From: Roseovarius sp.
GTDB taxonomy: Bacteria > Pseudomonadota > Alphaproteobacteria > Rhodobacterales > Rhodobacteraceae
Direction: 5' to 3'
Assembly: GCA_029212365.1 (NCBI GenBank)
Contig: JARGOC010000013.1
Span: 47,877-111,876, forward strand
Length of the DNA stretch: 64,000 bases
Shown: positions 15,737-25,140 of the stretch, in pieces
How the letters are laid out: each line of letters begins with the position of its first letter
Numbering within the stretch: position 1 is the stretch's first letter
The notes under the pieces: generated by a model
Databases searched by the model: none
Told to the model about the DNA's origin: nothing
Seen by the model: only the letters and a program-made list of their open reading frames with translations
Program-made: the position numbers and the translations under genes

Positions 15737-18700
15737 GTGGCGATCTACCATCTGTCGGCGCAGATTGTGGGGAAGGGGGGTGGCAGGTCTGCTGTGGCCG
15801 CTGCCGCCTACCGGCATTGCGCCAAGATGGAGCGCGAGGAGACCGCTGAAGAAATCGACTATTCCCGAAAGGGCGGCAATGCTCATTCGGAATTTGCATT
15901 GCCAGAGAACGCGCCGGACTGGATTGCGGACTTTGCTTCGGATCATACAGCGGCTGAGACCAGTGCGTTTTTCTGGAACGCTGTTGAGGCAAACGAGACG
16001 CGCAAGGATGCGCAATTGATGCGCGAAATCGTGCTGGCGCTACCAGTCGAACTGACCACCGAACAAAACATCGACCTTGTGCGCGACTTTGTATCTCGGG
16101 AATTGTGTGATCGCGGGATTGTCGCGGACTGGGCCTATCATGACCTTGAGGGCAATCCACATGTGCATGTGATGACATCATTGCGACCGCTGACCGACGA
16201 AGGGTTTGGGGCAAAGCGTGTGCCGATCCTTGACGCGGATGGGGAGGTTGTGCGGGGTGCGGATGGCAAAATCCGCTCCGAACAGTTCACTGGCGGGTTG
16301 GAGCGCTTGTGCGACATGCGGGAAGCCTGGGCCGAGATCCAGAACCATCATCTCGCCAAACACGGCCATGACATCCGCGTTGATCATCGCTCATTTGAAG
16401 ATCTGGGCATCGATGCGGTGCCGTCCAAACATCGCGGGCCTGCGGCCGATAACATGGACGCGCGGGGCGAACCCTCAGAGCTGATAACAAACGCGAAGAT
16501 CGCAGCGCGGGAGAACTATGAGCGTTTTGCAGAAGACCCGACGCTTGTCTTAAAGAAGATCACGACACAGAAGGCCGTGTTCACAAAACACGACATCGCA
16601 CGGGAAATCCATCGCACGGAATGTTCAGCATCCGAGTTCCAGGCGCTGTTCCTGCGTGTTGGCGCGCATGACGAACTGGTGCCGGTTGCAGCCCCTGCGT
16701 TTGATCCGTTCACCGGCGACGAGACGACCGAGGCGATGTTCTCGACCCGGACCATGGTCGCACTCGAGCATCGCATGGTGCAAAACATCGACAGCCTTGT
16801 GCGGCGGACACATGCGCCGATCAGTGATGAGCGACTTGCAAAAACCTATCGTGCGTTTGAAGCGAAACGTGGCTTTGATCTGACGGATCAGCAGAAGATG
16901 GTCGTGCGGCATCTGACGGGTGAGCACGGCGCGGCGGGTCTGGTCGGCTATGCCGGGGCGGGCAAATCGACGGCGATTGATGCCACACGCATGGCGCTTG
17001 AGGATCAGGGCTACACCGTTGTTGGGGGCGCGCTTGCCGGTATTGCGGCCGACAATCTGCGTGCGGAAGCAGGCGTGGAAAGCCGCACCCTGGCCTCCTG
17101 GGAGTATCAATGGGCAAAGGGCAGTTTGCTGCCAAATGACAAAACGATCTTCGTGATGGATGAGGCAGGCATGGTCTCATCGCGTCAGATGGAGAGTATC
17201 ACGCGGACGCTTAATGACGCCGGCGCGCGGATGATCGTGCTCGGGGATGCGCGTCAATTGCAACCGATCCAGGCAGGCGCCGCTTTCCGCGCATTCGTCG
17301 ATGTCACAGGATACGTCGAGCTCGACAGCGTGGTCCGGCAGCGTGAGCCGTGGATGCGGGAGGCGGCAATTGCTTTTGGTTCCGGACGTGCTCATGAGGG
17401 TGTCGGTGCCTATCTCGAACAGGATCGGCTGTCCTGGTCCGAGACTCATGATGAGGCGCGGGCCGGATTGATCGAGGACTGGATGCCGTATCATCGCGCA
17501 AGCGCGGACGTCACCATCATGGCGCATCGCAACAAGGATGTGATCGCGCTGAATGTCGACGCGCGTGAGGCCCTGAAATCAGTCGACGCGCTTGGGGAAG
17601 AGCATATCTTTGGCTCAGAACGTGGCGACAAGCTGTTCGCGGCAGGCGATCAAATCCTCTTCCTGCAGAACGAGCGCAGCCTTGGCGTGTTCAACGGATC
17701 GACGGGACAGGTGGTTGCAGCGGACCGCAACCGGCTCGAGGTCCTGGTTGCAGGTCATGCCGATCCGATCACGGTCCGGGCCAATGAGTACAATCACATC
17801 GATTACGGCTATGCCCGGACCATCCACAAGGAGCAGGGCAACACGGTGGACCGCGCCTTCGTCTACCTCTCACCGACGATGGATGCACAGCTCTCCTATG
17901 TGGCGCTGACCCGACACCGCGATGATGTCACGCTCTACGCGTCCCGCGAAGACTTCCGAAGCCGCGGCGAGCTGGTGGAGCAGATGACCCGCGACCGGCT
18001 GCAGGATTCAACGGCGCTCTATCGCGGCAGCGTCGATCACGATGAGGTCGTGCGCGGTTTTGCTGAACGGCGTGGGTTCCCGACAACCGCACGGATCGTC
18101 GATTACGTGAAAGCGAATGTGCAATATCTGCGTGAACGCTTCGACAGGTTGGCAGCCGCATTTGATCGCCTGCGACGGCCTGCGCCAGAACGTCAGCTCC
18201 GCCAGGTACTGGAAAAAGAAATGGGCAGGGAGCCCGTGGCCCCGATCCGGGTGCCGGTGCCGGAGATGTCGCCGCTGCTGCATCAATCCATCAATCGCCT
18301 GTCCCATAATCTGGCCTCCGAGACGGCCCGTGGCCGTAAAGCCGATCGGTTCAGCCGGAGTGCGGATTATGAATTGAACCTGGCCGGGACGGCCGGAGAG
18401 TTGCGCGCCTTCAACGAAACCATCCGTGCGGGCTTCCCGAAAGACGTCATTCTTATCCACGGGTCGCATCAGCCAAATGAAGATGCGCCAGTCCTGACCG
18501 GATTATCCGAGGATTGGAAGAATTTCGCCCATGAGAATTGGGACCAGGTCTTTGCCGCGCAATGGGCCGAGACACAGGCAAAGCTCAGACCATTGCCGAC
18601 ACGCAACAAATCGCTGGAGCGCACGCTAGACAAAGTGACCGGCCCGGACACAGAAAAGGCGAGACCCGTCATGACCCCTGATGACACCGGAGAAGCAAAA

Positions 18701-19474
18701 CCTCTCATTGACGCTGTACCTGATCTGCCTCCGCTTGAACCTGCCGAGATCCGCACACGTGCCAGTCAGGATGGTGCAGCGAGCCCGAGCCTGGCAACGG
18801 CCCGCGATATCGCCGGCCGCATGTATCTGGCACCCGATGATGCAGTGGATCAGATGGTGGCGCGGTATCAGAGCGATGGAGATCGGACTGGCCTTGTCTC
18901 CGAGATCGAACGGGAGCCAGCCAATTTTGGTGAGCTTAAGGGCACCACACGCTTTGGCATCGCCAATGCCGACCGCAGAGACGCCCTGGAACAATCGCAG
19001 ATGATGGCAGGCCAGATGGAGACACATCTGCAAGCCGTCAGCGCTGTTGAACCACGCATTGTCGATCAATATGACGCACGGCGTCTGGCGATGCAGAAGC
19101 CATTGCCGAACCTGACACCCGAGGCGGCGAAGTTCCTCGATCGGGTTGGGCAGTTGCACACCATGACGCCTGGTGCGGGCAAAGAGGGGCAGATGCGTAC
19201 GCTGCTCTCCGATAAGGCCTCCATGCAGGAAATCACCCGGTTCCATCAGTCCCTCACCGAGCGCTATGGGCGCGGACGGAACACCATCCGAGATGGCATT
19301 GAGGCGGACCCGGCCATGAAGGCAAAGCCGGCCTCTGAGCGCAGTCTGGTTCAGGAGCGTGTCGGTGTGGTGATGCAAGCAATCCCGGCCCTCACTCAGA
19401 TGCGCGAAACCATCCGGCAGCGTGATCGTGCGCCGGATCTTGGACAAGACAAGTCACGCGGGATTGAGAGGTAA
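15737..19474 (+). CDS. traA: TraA relaxase-helicase (MobA/MobL family plus RecD-like helicase)
   Basis: 1245-residue protein that nicks oriT and unwinds DNA for transfer. Starts at GTG 15737 (MAIYHLSAQIVGKGGGRSAV), preceded by AAGGAG; an upstream in-frame ATG at 15659 would add 26 non-conserved residues. The N-terminal MobA/MobL relaxase domain has the metal-binding NPHVHVMTSLRP (about 138-150). The middle is a superfamily 1 helicase with Walker A GLVGYAGAGKST (about 400-412), FVMDEAGMVS (about 470-480) and ALTRHRDDVTLYAS late motifs. The ~450-residue C-terminal part is variable. It is divergent from traC-traD-coupling protein across oriT, as in Ti plasmids, and ends 14 bp from the stop of a convergent DapA-like gene. 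Confidence 0.92.
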   Translation: MAIYHLSAQIVGKGGGRSAVAAAAYRHCAKMEREETAEEIDYSRKGGNAHSEFALPENAPDWIADFASDHTAAETSAFFWNAVEANETRKDAQLMREIVLALPVELTTEQNIDLVRDFVSRELCDRGIVADWAYHDLEGNPHVHVMTSLRPLTDEGFGAKRVPILDADGEVVRGADGKIRSEQFTGGLERLCDMREAWAEIQNHHLAKHGHDIRVDHRSFEDLGIDAVPSKHRGPAADNMDARGEPSELITNAKIAARENYERFAEDPTLVLKKITTQKAVFTKHDIAREIHRTECSASEFQALFLRVGAHDELVPVAAPAFDPFTGDETTEAMFSTRTMVALEHRMVQNIDSLVRRTHAPISDERLAKTYRAFEAKRGFDLTDQQKMVVRHLTGEHGAAGLVGYAGAGKSTAIDATRMALEDQGYTVVGGALAGIAADNLRAEAGVESRTLASWEYQWAKGSLLPNDKTIFVMDEAGMVSSRQMESITRTLNDAGARMIVLGDARQLQPIQAGAAFRAFVDVTGYVELDSVVRQREPWMREAAIAFGSGRAHEGVGAYLEQDRLSWSETHDEARAGLIEDWMPYHRASADVTIMAHRNKDVIALNVDAREALKSVDALGEEHIFGSERGDKLFAAGDQILFLQNERSLGVFNGSTGQVVAADRNRLEVLVAGHADPITVRANEYNHIDYGYARTIHKEQGNTVDRAFVYLSPTMDAQLSYVALTRHRDDVTLYASREDFRSRGELVEQMTRDRLQDSTALYRGSVDHDEVVRGFAERRGFPTTARIVDYVKANVQYLRERFDRLAAAFDRLRRPAPERQLRQVLEKEMGREPVAPIRVPVPEMSPLLHQSINRLSHNLASETARGRKADRFSRSADYELNLAGTAGELRAFNETIRAGFPKDVILIHGSHQPNEDAPVLTGLSEDWKNFAHENWDQVFAAQWAETQAKLRPLPTRNKSLERTLDKVTGPDTEKARPVMTPDDTGEAKPLIDAVPDLPPLEPAEIRTRASQDGAASPSLATARDIAGRMYLAPDDAVDQMVARYQSDGDRTGLVSEIEREPANFGELKGTTRFGIANADRRDALEQSQMMAGQMETHLQAVSAVEPRIVDQYDARRLAMQKPLPNLTPEAAKFLDRVGQLHTMTPGAGKEGQMRTLLSDKASMQEITRFHQSLTERYGRGRNTIRDGIEADPAMKAKPASERSLVQERVGVVMQAIPALTQMRETIRQRDRAPDLGQDKSRGIER

Positions 19475-19488
19475 GATGAAGTGTCCCG

Positions 19489-20457
19489 TTACATCCAACT
19501 GATGGGTTTGAGCCCGATGTCGTCAATGGTTTTGTGGAACTGGGTTCTGATGTTGGGGCAGAGCGGTTTGGAGAGACCGCGCGCGTCAGGTGAGACGAGC
19601 AGCCCGCGATGGTGGGCGGCCGCGCGGTAGATCATCTCGCGTGTGTGGGGATCATGGCCAGACAGCAGAGCGATCAGGGGGGCAAGTCGGATATGGATGG
19701 CTTGTGCATCATACGTGCCGCCGTTTTGCGCTGCTTGATAAAGCGTTGCCACCTCATGGGGTGCGATGTAGGCCAGTGATGACAACACCCCGTCACCGCC
19801 GGTGTTGAGATTGTGGAACAGGGCCGCGTCCGAGGACGGGATGCACGCCAGGGGTCTATCGACGGATTTAAGCGCGTAATAATCTTGGTCATACTGCAGG
19901 ACATTGTCATCGGCCCCCATGTCAAAGCCGATCAGATTGTCACTGTGCCGGGCCAGGGCGGTGATCTCATCGCTCAACGCTGGTCTGCGGGTGTCTCCCT
20001 TGCCGAGCGCGACAATGACGGGCAGGGGGAGTTGGTTGGCCAGATCGGCAAGGGCAGCCAATCGCTGTTCCAGGGGCTGATCCTCGTATCCTTGCTCCCA
20101 TTTGGCTGGGAAGGTGATGATGGCGTCAGCACCGGCCTCCTGGCAGGCCCGCACATCATCATTGACCGCCTCTGACAGTTCGCCGACACAGCAGAGCAGC
20201 AGCTGACTGGCACCAAGCCCGGCGCGGGTTCTGCGGATGATCTCAAAGCGTTCTTCTGCTGACAAAGTCAGCCGCTCGCGCACGGTGGTGTTCACAGCGA
20301 TCCCCAGCACTCCGTCGATCCGCGCCAACCTGCGGGCCTGATCGGTGATGGCGTCAAACAGGATCGTGCCATACTCAGAAAAAGGTGTCAGCGTTGAGAC
20401 GAAGATACCGCCGGAAATCGAGCTGGCCGTGATCTGCATTGCAGAAGGATGACACAT
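19489..20457 (-). CDS. DapA-like (dihydrodipicolinate synthase superfamily) protein, cassette copy 1
   Basis: 322-residue TIM-barrel protein of the DHDPS/NAL superfamily. N-terminal GGIFVSTLTPF and VNTTVRERLTLSAEER correspond to the family's 'TPF' and 'GTTGE..L' blocks. The Schiff-base lysine block (GIKE/D in true enzymes) reads LIGFDMGADDN (about 164-174), so the lysine is absent; the catalytic tyrosine block (TPYY) reads ITFPAKW. It is therefore unlikely to be a standard lyase/synthase. I chose ATG 20457 because it aligns base for base with copy 2 (same 969-nt length, same 'TGA-g-ATG' junction with the HU gene); an earlier ATG at 20466 overlaps the HU stop. Other copies lie at 48819 and 63477. 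Confidence 0.75.
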   Translation of the reverse strand: MCHPSAMQITASSISGGIFVSTLTPFSEYGTILFDAITDQARRLARIDGVLGIAVNTTVRERLTLSAEERFEIIRRTRAGLGASQLLLCCVGELSEAVNDDVRACQEAGADAIITFPAKWEQGYEDQPLEQRLAALADLANQLPLPVIVALGKGDTRRPALSDEITALARHSDNLIGFDMGADDNVLQYDQDYYALKSVDRPLACIPSSDAALFHNLNTGGDGVLSSLAYIAPHEVATLYQAAQNGGTYDAQAIHIRLAPLIALLSGHDPHTREMIYRAAAHHRGLLVSPDARGLSKPLCPNIRTQFHKTIDDIGLKPISWM

Positions 20458-20458
20458 C

Positions 20459-20758
20459 TCAGCCATCCTTTCTCGTCAACCCATCCACGCGCTCCAACAG
20501 CAACTTGGACGGTTTGAACGTCACCCGGCGTCGGGCAGAGATAACCGCGGAATCACCAGTCTTGGGATTGCGGCCCATGCGCTTGGGGGAATGCCGGATC
20601 TGGAAACTGCCGAAGGTCGACAGTTTGACGTCCTCACCGGCTTCGAGTGCAGCAGTGACCTGCGAAAACATCAACTCGACAATCTGCTTGGCCTCCGACG
20701 TAGAAAGACCTGCCTTCATCGACACCGTTCGAACCAGATCCTGTCGCGTCACCGCCAT
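20459..20758 (-). CDS. HU/IHF family DNA-binding protein, cassette copy 1
   Basis: 99-residue histone-like protein. N-terminal helices TRQDLVRTVSMKAGLSTSEA and VELMFSQVTAALEAGEDVKL, then the beta-arm motif FGSFQIRHSPKRMGRNPKTG and VTFKPSKLLLERV. GRNPKTG is the family hallmark of the DNA-intercalating arm. GGAGAGGA precedes the ATG at 20758. Its stop lies one base before the DapA-like ATG, implying translational coupling. It is distinct from a chromosomal HU and belongs to a repeated two-gene cassette (see 63180 and the stub at 48752). Confidence 0.85.
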   Translation of the reverse strand: MAVTRQDLVRTVSMKAGLSTSEAKQIVELMFSQVTAALEAGEDVKLSTFGSFQIRHSPKRMGRNPKTGDSAVISARRRVTFKPSKLLLERVDGLTRKDG

Positions 20759-20908
20759 GTGTCCTCTCCATGCATCAAGAATGAAACCGGCGGACGACAA
20801 GGCCCGCAATGTCGTCCACCGGTCAGTTGCCACGGTCATCTGGGAGGAAGAGCTGTGGCGATCTAAAATATCATGCAGAGTTCATCCGGATAATGACCCC
20901 GCGTTCTG

Positions 20909-21841
20909 TCATGCACTAATCTTCAGCTGTTCGCGCCAGGGCGGGTTTGCTCCTGCCTGCGTCACCGTGAATCCGGCAACGTGTGTTGCCAACGCCAATG
21001 CGTGCTCCAGGTCTTGGGTATTAAGTCGGGAAAGTGCGGACTTGGAGAGTGCACCAACTTCGTTCAGCCCGAACAAAAGGCCTGCATTGAATGTGTCGCC
21101 GGCACCAATCGTGTCGACGACCGTAACGGAATGTGCTGCAAAATTGAGAGTGCCGTGGCTCGTGTATGTGATCCCACCACTCTCGCCCTGAGTAAGCACA
21201 ACCAATTTGGTTTCATTTTTTAGCCATTCATTGATCAGCGCTATTCCATCTCCACCAGCAGCGATCCAGGCGAGGTCTTCATCGGAAACTTTCACTATGT
21301 CCGATTTGCCGATCATCCGTTTGATGCGCTGGCGGTGCGATGGGGGATCGGTGATAAAATTCTCCCGAATACTGGGATCCAGCGAAATAACCCGTTTATC
21401 AGCGTGCATATTCATTAGTGTCTCGAAGGCATTGCCACACGGTTCTGGTATCAGGCTAATTCCACAAAAATGCAGAGCTTTGGCACTCTCTGGCGGCGTC
21501 GGCAATCGTGAGACGTCCAAAGATCGGCCCGCAGAATTTTCATCAAAGAAAGAGTAGTATGCATTGCCATCGGTGAGTCTAACGAAGGCAAGCGTCGTTG
21601 GATGATCGGATCGCACACAATAGTCGGTTTGGACGTTCGATTTGCGTAGCGCTTCGATCAACTGTTCTCCAAATAGGTCTGTAGAGATGCCCGAGACAAA
21701 ACCGGTTTTCTCACCAAGTCGACCGAGTGCGATGGCGGTGTTGAATGTCCCACCTCCGACGATAGGAAGAAACGCGTCACCCTCGCCTTCTATGTGACGC
21801 GGCACCATATCGATCAGGGCTTCGCCGCAACAGATAATCAT
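20909..21841 (-). CDS. PfkB-family carbohydrate kinase (fructokinase-like)
   Basis: 310-residue ribokinase/PfkB-fold kinase that phosphorylates a sugar with ATP. N-terminal GEALIDMVP and GGGTFNTAIALGRLG (substrate-binding signature 1), and C-terminal VVDTIGAGDTFNAGLLFGL with the catalytic aspartate and anion hole (signature 2). The 'ALIDMVP ... GGGTFNTAIALGRLG' combination is typical of fructokinases, but other sugars are possible. GAGGAG lies just before the ATG, immediately after a terminator-like hairpin. It follows a NagB-like gene on the same strand. Confidence 0.85.
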   Translation of the reverse strand: MIICCGEALIDMVPRHIEGEGDAFLPIVGGGTFNTAIALGRLGEKTGFVSGISTDLFGEQLIEALRKSNVQTDYCVRSDHPTTLAFVRLTDGNAYYSFFDENSAGRSLDVSRLPTPPESAKALHFCGISLIPEPCGNAFETLMNMHADKRVISLDPSIRENFITDPPSHRQRIKRMIGKSDIVKVSDEDLAWIAAGGDGIALINEWLKNETKLVVLTQGESGGITYTSHGTLNFAAHSVTVVDTIGAGDTFNAGLLFGLNEVGALSKSALSRLNTQDLEHALALATHVAGFTVTQAGANPPWREQLKISA

Positions 21842-21849
21842 TCTAGCTC

Positions 21850-21894
21850 CTCAAACCAAAAAAGAGACGACGGCCCACACCGTGGGACGTCGTC
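21850..21894 (-). terminator. Terminator-like hairpin directly upstream of the sugar-kinase start
   Basis: On the minus strand GACGACGTCCCAC-N3-GTGGGCCGTCGTC (21894-21866) forms a 13-bp stem with a single mismatch and a 3-nt loop, followed by TCTTTTTTGG. It ends about 10 nt before the kinase start codon, so it either terminates the NagB-like transcript or acts as an attenuator of the kinase. Confidence 0.7.
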
Positions 21895-22002
21895 AAGGTT
21901 TGACCCGCGGGAGAAGGCTCGGGTCGGGAGGATATGAAATTGCTTCTAAAAATCATGTGAGAACCTGTTTTGACATCGGTTATCGGTGCTGAAGTTGTCG
22001 GT

Positions 22003-22839
22003 CTACAGGGCGTTTTTAACCATGTGGAGGGACCAGTCAGAATGGTTTTGAATGAGTGACGCTGGAAATGCCGCTGTAACCGGGCCAAGCGACAGGCGGC
22101 GAACGACGGTCGCGTGCCAGTCCTGATTCACATACATCCGAATTTTGCGCGCTTCCAGGATCTCCTTCATGCCGACGGTCACCGCCCGTGCCGGTAGCCG
22201 ATCCAGATTTCCTCTCGTGCGGGCGATCGAGATTAACAGGCGTGTTTCAAGGGGCAGGGTCACCGTCCGTGTTGCGAGATCAGCGAAAGCATCTGCATCG
22301 ACAAATCCCGGAATTGGATCGTTGAACGCCAGATGACCTGTAATACCAACACCTGCATAGCAGGTGTCTGTTCCACCATGTTCCGCGATCAATTTGCCAA
22401 TGGCTGCGGTGTCGCGAGGATCTGGCACCGCGAGAGCAGGACGCTTATTCTCGGGCATTGGATCGAGAAATGCCTCCGTAACCATGCGGCGGAAGCTCAA
22501 AGGATGATCTTCGGGGATCCAGTTTCCGTCTTGATCAACATATTCATCCATCAACAGGACGGTCATGCGATCTAGCGACAGGTGGGTCTCTTTGCATTTT
22601 TGTGCGAGAACTTGAAACTGCTCGGGGGGCCCTACCGGCACGATGATAAGCACCTTTTCGCGGCCGGTTTTCAGATCAGCGAGATAGTCCTCTTCGATAT
22701 GCTTGGCGCATGCGGCAACCATTGCGGCATGATCTTCTAACACCTCAATCTTGGCGCCCAAACGTTCAACGAGCTGGTCTCCAGTTGCCGCCAATGCTGC
22801 GCGGGTAGCTGCGCTGTAATTCTCAAACTCTTCTTTCAT
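22003..22839 (-). CDS. NagB/6-phosphogluconolactonase-family protein (glucosamine-6-phosphate deaminase-like)
   Basis: 278 residues with the sugar-phosphate isomerase/deaminase layout: VLIIVPVGPPEQF (phosphate loop region), MTVLLMDEYVDQDG with the D-E pair, CYAGVGITGHLAFNDPIPG (GxGxxGHxAFN motif containing the catalytic histidine) and ARAVTVGMKEILEARKI. NagB converts glucosamine-6-P to fructose-6-P; the divergence from classical NagB (VGPP in place of the usual GSTP, CYAGVG for VGLGxDGH) leaves the substrate open. ATG 22839 chosen, with AGGACAAG upstream. Probably in one functional unit with the downstream PfkB kinase and the truncated dehydrogenase upstream. Confidence 0.75.
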   Translation of the reverse strand: MKEEFENYSAATRAALAATGDQLVERLGAKIEVLEDHAAMVAACAKHIEEDYLADLKTGREKVLIIVPVGPPEQFQVLAQKCKETHLSLDRMTVLLMDEYVDQDGNWIPEDHPLSFRRMVTEAFLDPMPENKRPALAVPDPRDTAAIGKLIAEHGGTDTCYAGVGITGHLAFNDPIPGFVDADAFADLATRTVTLPLETRLLISIARTRGNLDRLPARAVTVGMKEILEARKIRMYVNQDWHATVVRRLSLGPVTAAFPASLIQNHSDWSLHMVKNAL

Positions 22840-22926
22840 CAATCTTGTCCTGTCTTGAGCGGGTGCTCACGGTCACCAAGGTCATGTTTGCGTTCGGCCA
22901 GAAAAATGCTGAAACAGGCCTGAACA

Positions 22927-24286
22927 TCAAGACGTGGCCTGCACTAACGGAAGTTCACTAGAATCAGCGAAAAGATGCTGGAGCGGCACCTTCGCGTCGC
23001 CAATCGCAACGGTCAGCCGGCCAGCCGAAATCAGTTCACGGATTTCATCGGGCGCCGTCGTAAACTGACCGAGACATATCGGCGCATTCAATTTGAAACC
23101 AAAGCCGAATTCCGAGACACTACCGATGATGTCATCACCATCGTAAATGCTCTCACCTCCAAAGAGCAGCTGCGCGCTATCGGCGAGCCGCAAAGGGATT
23201 GAAATTTGTTTTGAACTTTCATTTGTTGGAACTCCGTCGACGTCCGATATTCTGCAGAACTCGTCGAGTCCCAACTGTGCGCAGGTTTGATACTGATGAT
23301 AGGGCCGTTCACGATGGTGGATATCAGCTTCCAGCAGAATCGCATTGCGAGCTCTTGAGCCAATAAGTTTGAGCGGAGTTTTACGGTCAGTGGACACGAC
23401 ATAGTCATAAAGCTGAACGGCGAACTCACTGGGCACTATGAGCTCATGCACCGGCAAGCCTTTCGCGGAACGGCTGTAGATCCAACCTCTGCCATAGGCC
23501 AGATCTACCGATCTGAAATCGCCATGCCGATAAGCAAATGCCGCGCCGTTCACCCCGCAGGTGTGGCTAAGGATGTCTGAACAATCGTCCCCAAACAGTC
23601 TCATGATCGCAAAGGCCGAGGTCATGTCCGTAGACACACAATCATCGTGCTCATCGCACAACGACTGCAGCAGGCTTGCAAGTCTTGTCTGCTGTGCGGG
23701 ATCGGCCAAGATCAAAAAACAAGTCGCATTGATCCGGCACACATCAACGCAGAAGAGAACAAACCCATTGTCATCGAGCACTGGCGTGAACACGCCCTGT
23801 TCATCTGTTTCCGGCAGATCAATCGCACAGAGTTTTTGGAGCGCCGCCGCTGCGCCGGCACCTTGCACATAAAACTTCGCATTGTTGCTGAGATCTGAAA
23901 CGCCTCCGCCGTTCCAGGCAGAGAGATGTTCTTCCCTCAACGCGTCGAACCAGGGTTCCTTGCTGAATGAGCGGAAATCGATTGGTTTGATCTCTTCATT
24001 GGCAAACCAACCCGCATCTTCCCATCCAGATCTGAAATCAAATTGAGCGTGAGCATCCCTAAGCCGGTCGTGCAGAGGAGAACGGCGAACGTTGCGGGCG
24101 GTTTCCGGTTGATAGAATGGCCAGAAAATATCGAATAGCGCTCCGCCACCTTCCGACACGCGCTCGCTCAGGTACCGCAAATTGCTCTCAAACGGCATTG
24201 CTCTTTGGACGTCGACTTCTGAAAGATCCATAGAAGGTCTGCCTTCCACGATCCAGTTCGCCATCTCCTCACCAACACCGCCGGAT
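22927..24286 (-). pseudogene. 3' fragment of an FAD-dependent dimethylglycine/sarcosine dehydrogenase-like gene (GcvT domain), cut by an IS
   Basis: The remaining frame starts inside the family's interdomain region (GGVGEEMANWIVEGRPSMDL, then NLRYLSERVSEGGGALFDIF) and continues through a GcvT-like folate-binding domain (SDLSNNAKFYVQGAGAAAAL ... GSRARNAILLEADIHH). In intact proteins of this class an N-terminal FAD oxidoreductase domain of ~350-400 residues precedes this; here it is missing. The frame runs into the left end of an IS3-family element at 24287. No FAD domain was found on the other side of the IS, so the 5' part has been deleted or moved. An IS-fused start (ATG 24312) exists, but a functional enzyme is unlikely. 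Confidence 0.75.
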
Positions 24287-24289
24287 TGT

Positions 24290-25140
24290 CTAGCCCCCAG
24301 GTTCTGGGCCATTTCTGATTAGAGTTTCGGGGACCGGAGGTTGCATATTGAGCGCCTGATGCGGGCGCGTGTGATTGTATTGCCTGAGCCAGTGATTGAT
24401 GACGATCTGAGCCTGCTTTGTTGTCGTGAACCACTCGGCATTGAGAACCTCCCTGCGCAGAGTTCCATTGAATCTTTCGTTGTATCCGTTCTCCCAGGGT
24501 GATCCGGGATAGATGCGGATCGGCTTGATGCCGACCTTAACCAACCAGTCCTGCATCGCCACAGCGACGAACTCGGGCCCATTGTCGGACCGGATGTACT
24601 CTGGAGTGCCATGACGCAGGAGCAGCGGGTAGAGCACCTCCAAGACGTCTTCGGCGGTCATTCTGGGACCAACCGTGACGGCAAGAGCTTGCCGGGTGTA
24701 CTCGTCCAGAACGGTCAGCATCTTGTAGCTGCGCCCATTGCTGAGCTTGTCGTGCACGAAGTCGATTGCCCAAACATGGTTCGGATGCGTGGGCCGCAAG
24801 CGGATGATCGAGCTGTCCTTGTGATAGAGCCGTCGTCGTTTCTTGTGTCGCTGTGGAAGCTGCAATCCTTCCTCCCGCCAAAGCCGCTCGACTTTCTTGT
24901 GATTGACCGTCCATCCCTCAACGCCCAGCAGCTCCGTCACCTTCCGGTAGCCGTAACGTCCATACTGTTTGGCGAGCCGGATCAAGGCTAACCGCAGCGC
25001 ATCATCGTCTTTCTGGGTAGGTCGGTATTGCAGGGAGCTCCGCGCCAAACCGACCACTCGGCATGTCCGACGCTCCGACGTCGCGAGCTTCTGGCGGGTG
25101 TGAATGACGGCCTGACGGAGCTCCTGGGTGGTCAGGCCCT
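24290..25140 (-). CDS. IS3-family transposase OrfB (DDE integrase domain)
   Basis: Integrase-like transposase with HTH_21-type start (DALRLALIRLAKQYGRYGYR), then the DDE residues in VWAIDFVHDKL, YIRSDNGPEFVAVAMQDWL and SPWENGYNERFNGTLR, ending in RPHQALNMQPP. The frame is open upstream of its first GTG (25057) to about 25140, overlapping orfA in the -1 frame (TTQELRQAVIHTRQKLATSE is typical of the OrfAB junction), so it is probably made as an OrfAB fusion by frameshifting. Its stop lies within the left terminal repeat. No disruption seen; the transposase looks intact. Confidence 0.88.

Noticed and set aside
18626..19447. 273-codon minus-strand open frame
   Set aside because: Antisense to the C-terminal part of traA; composition is that of a shadow frame.
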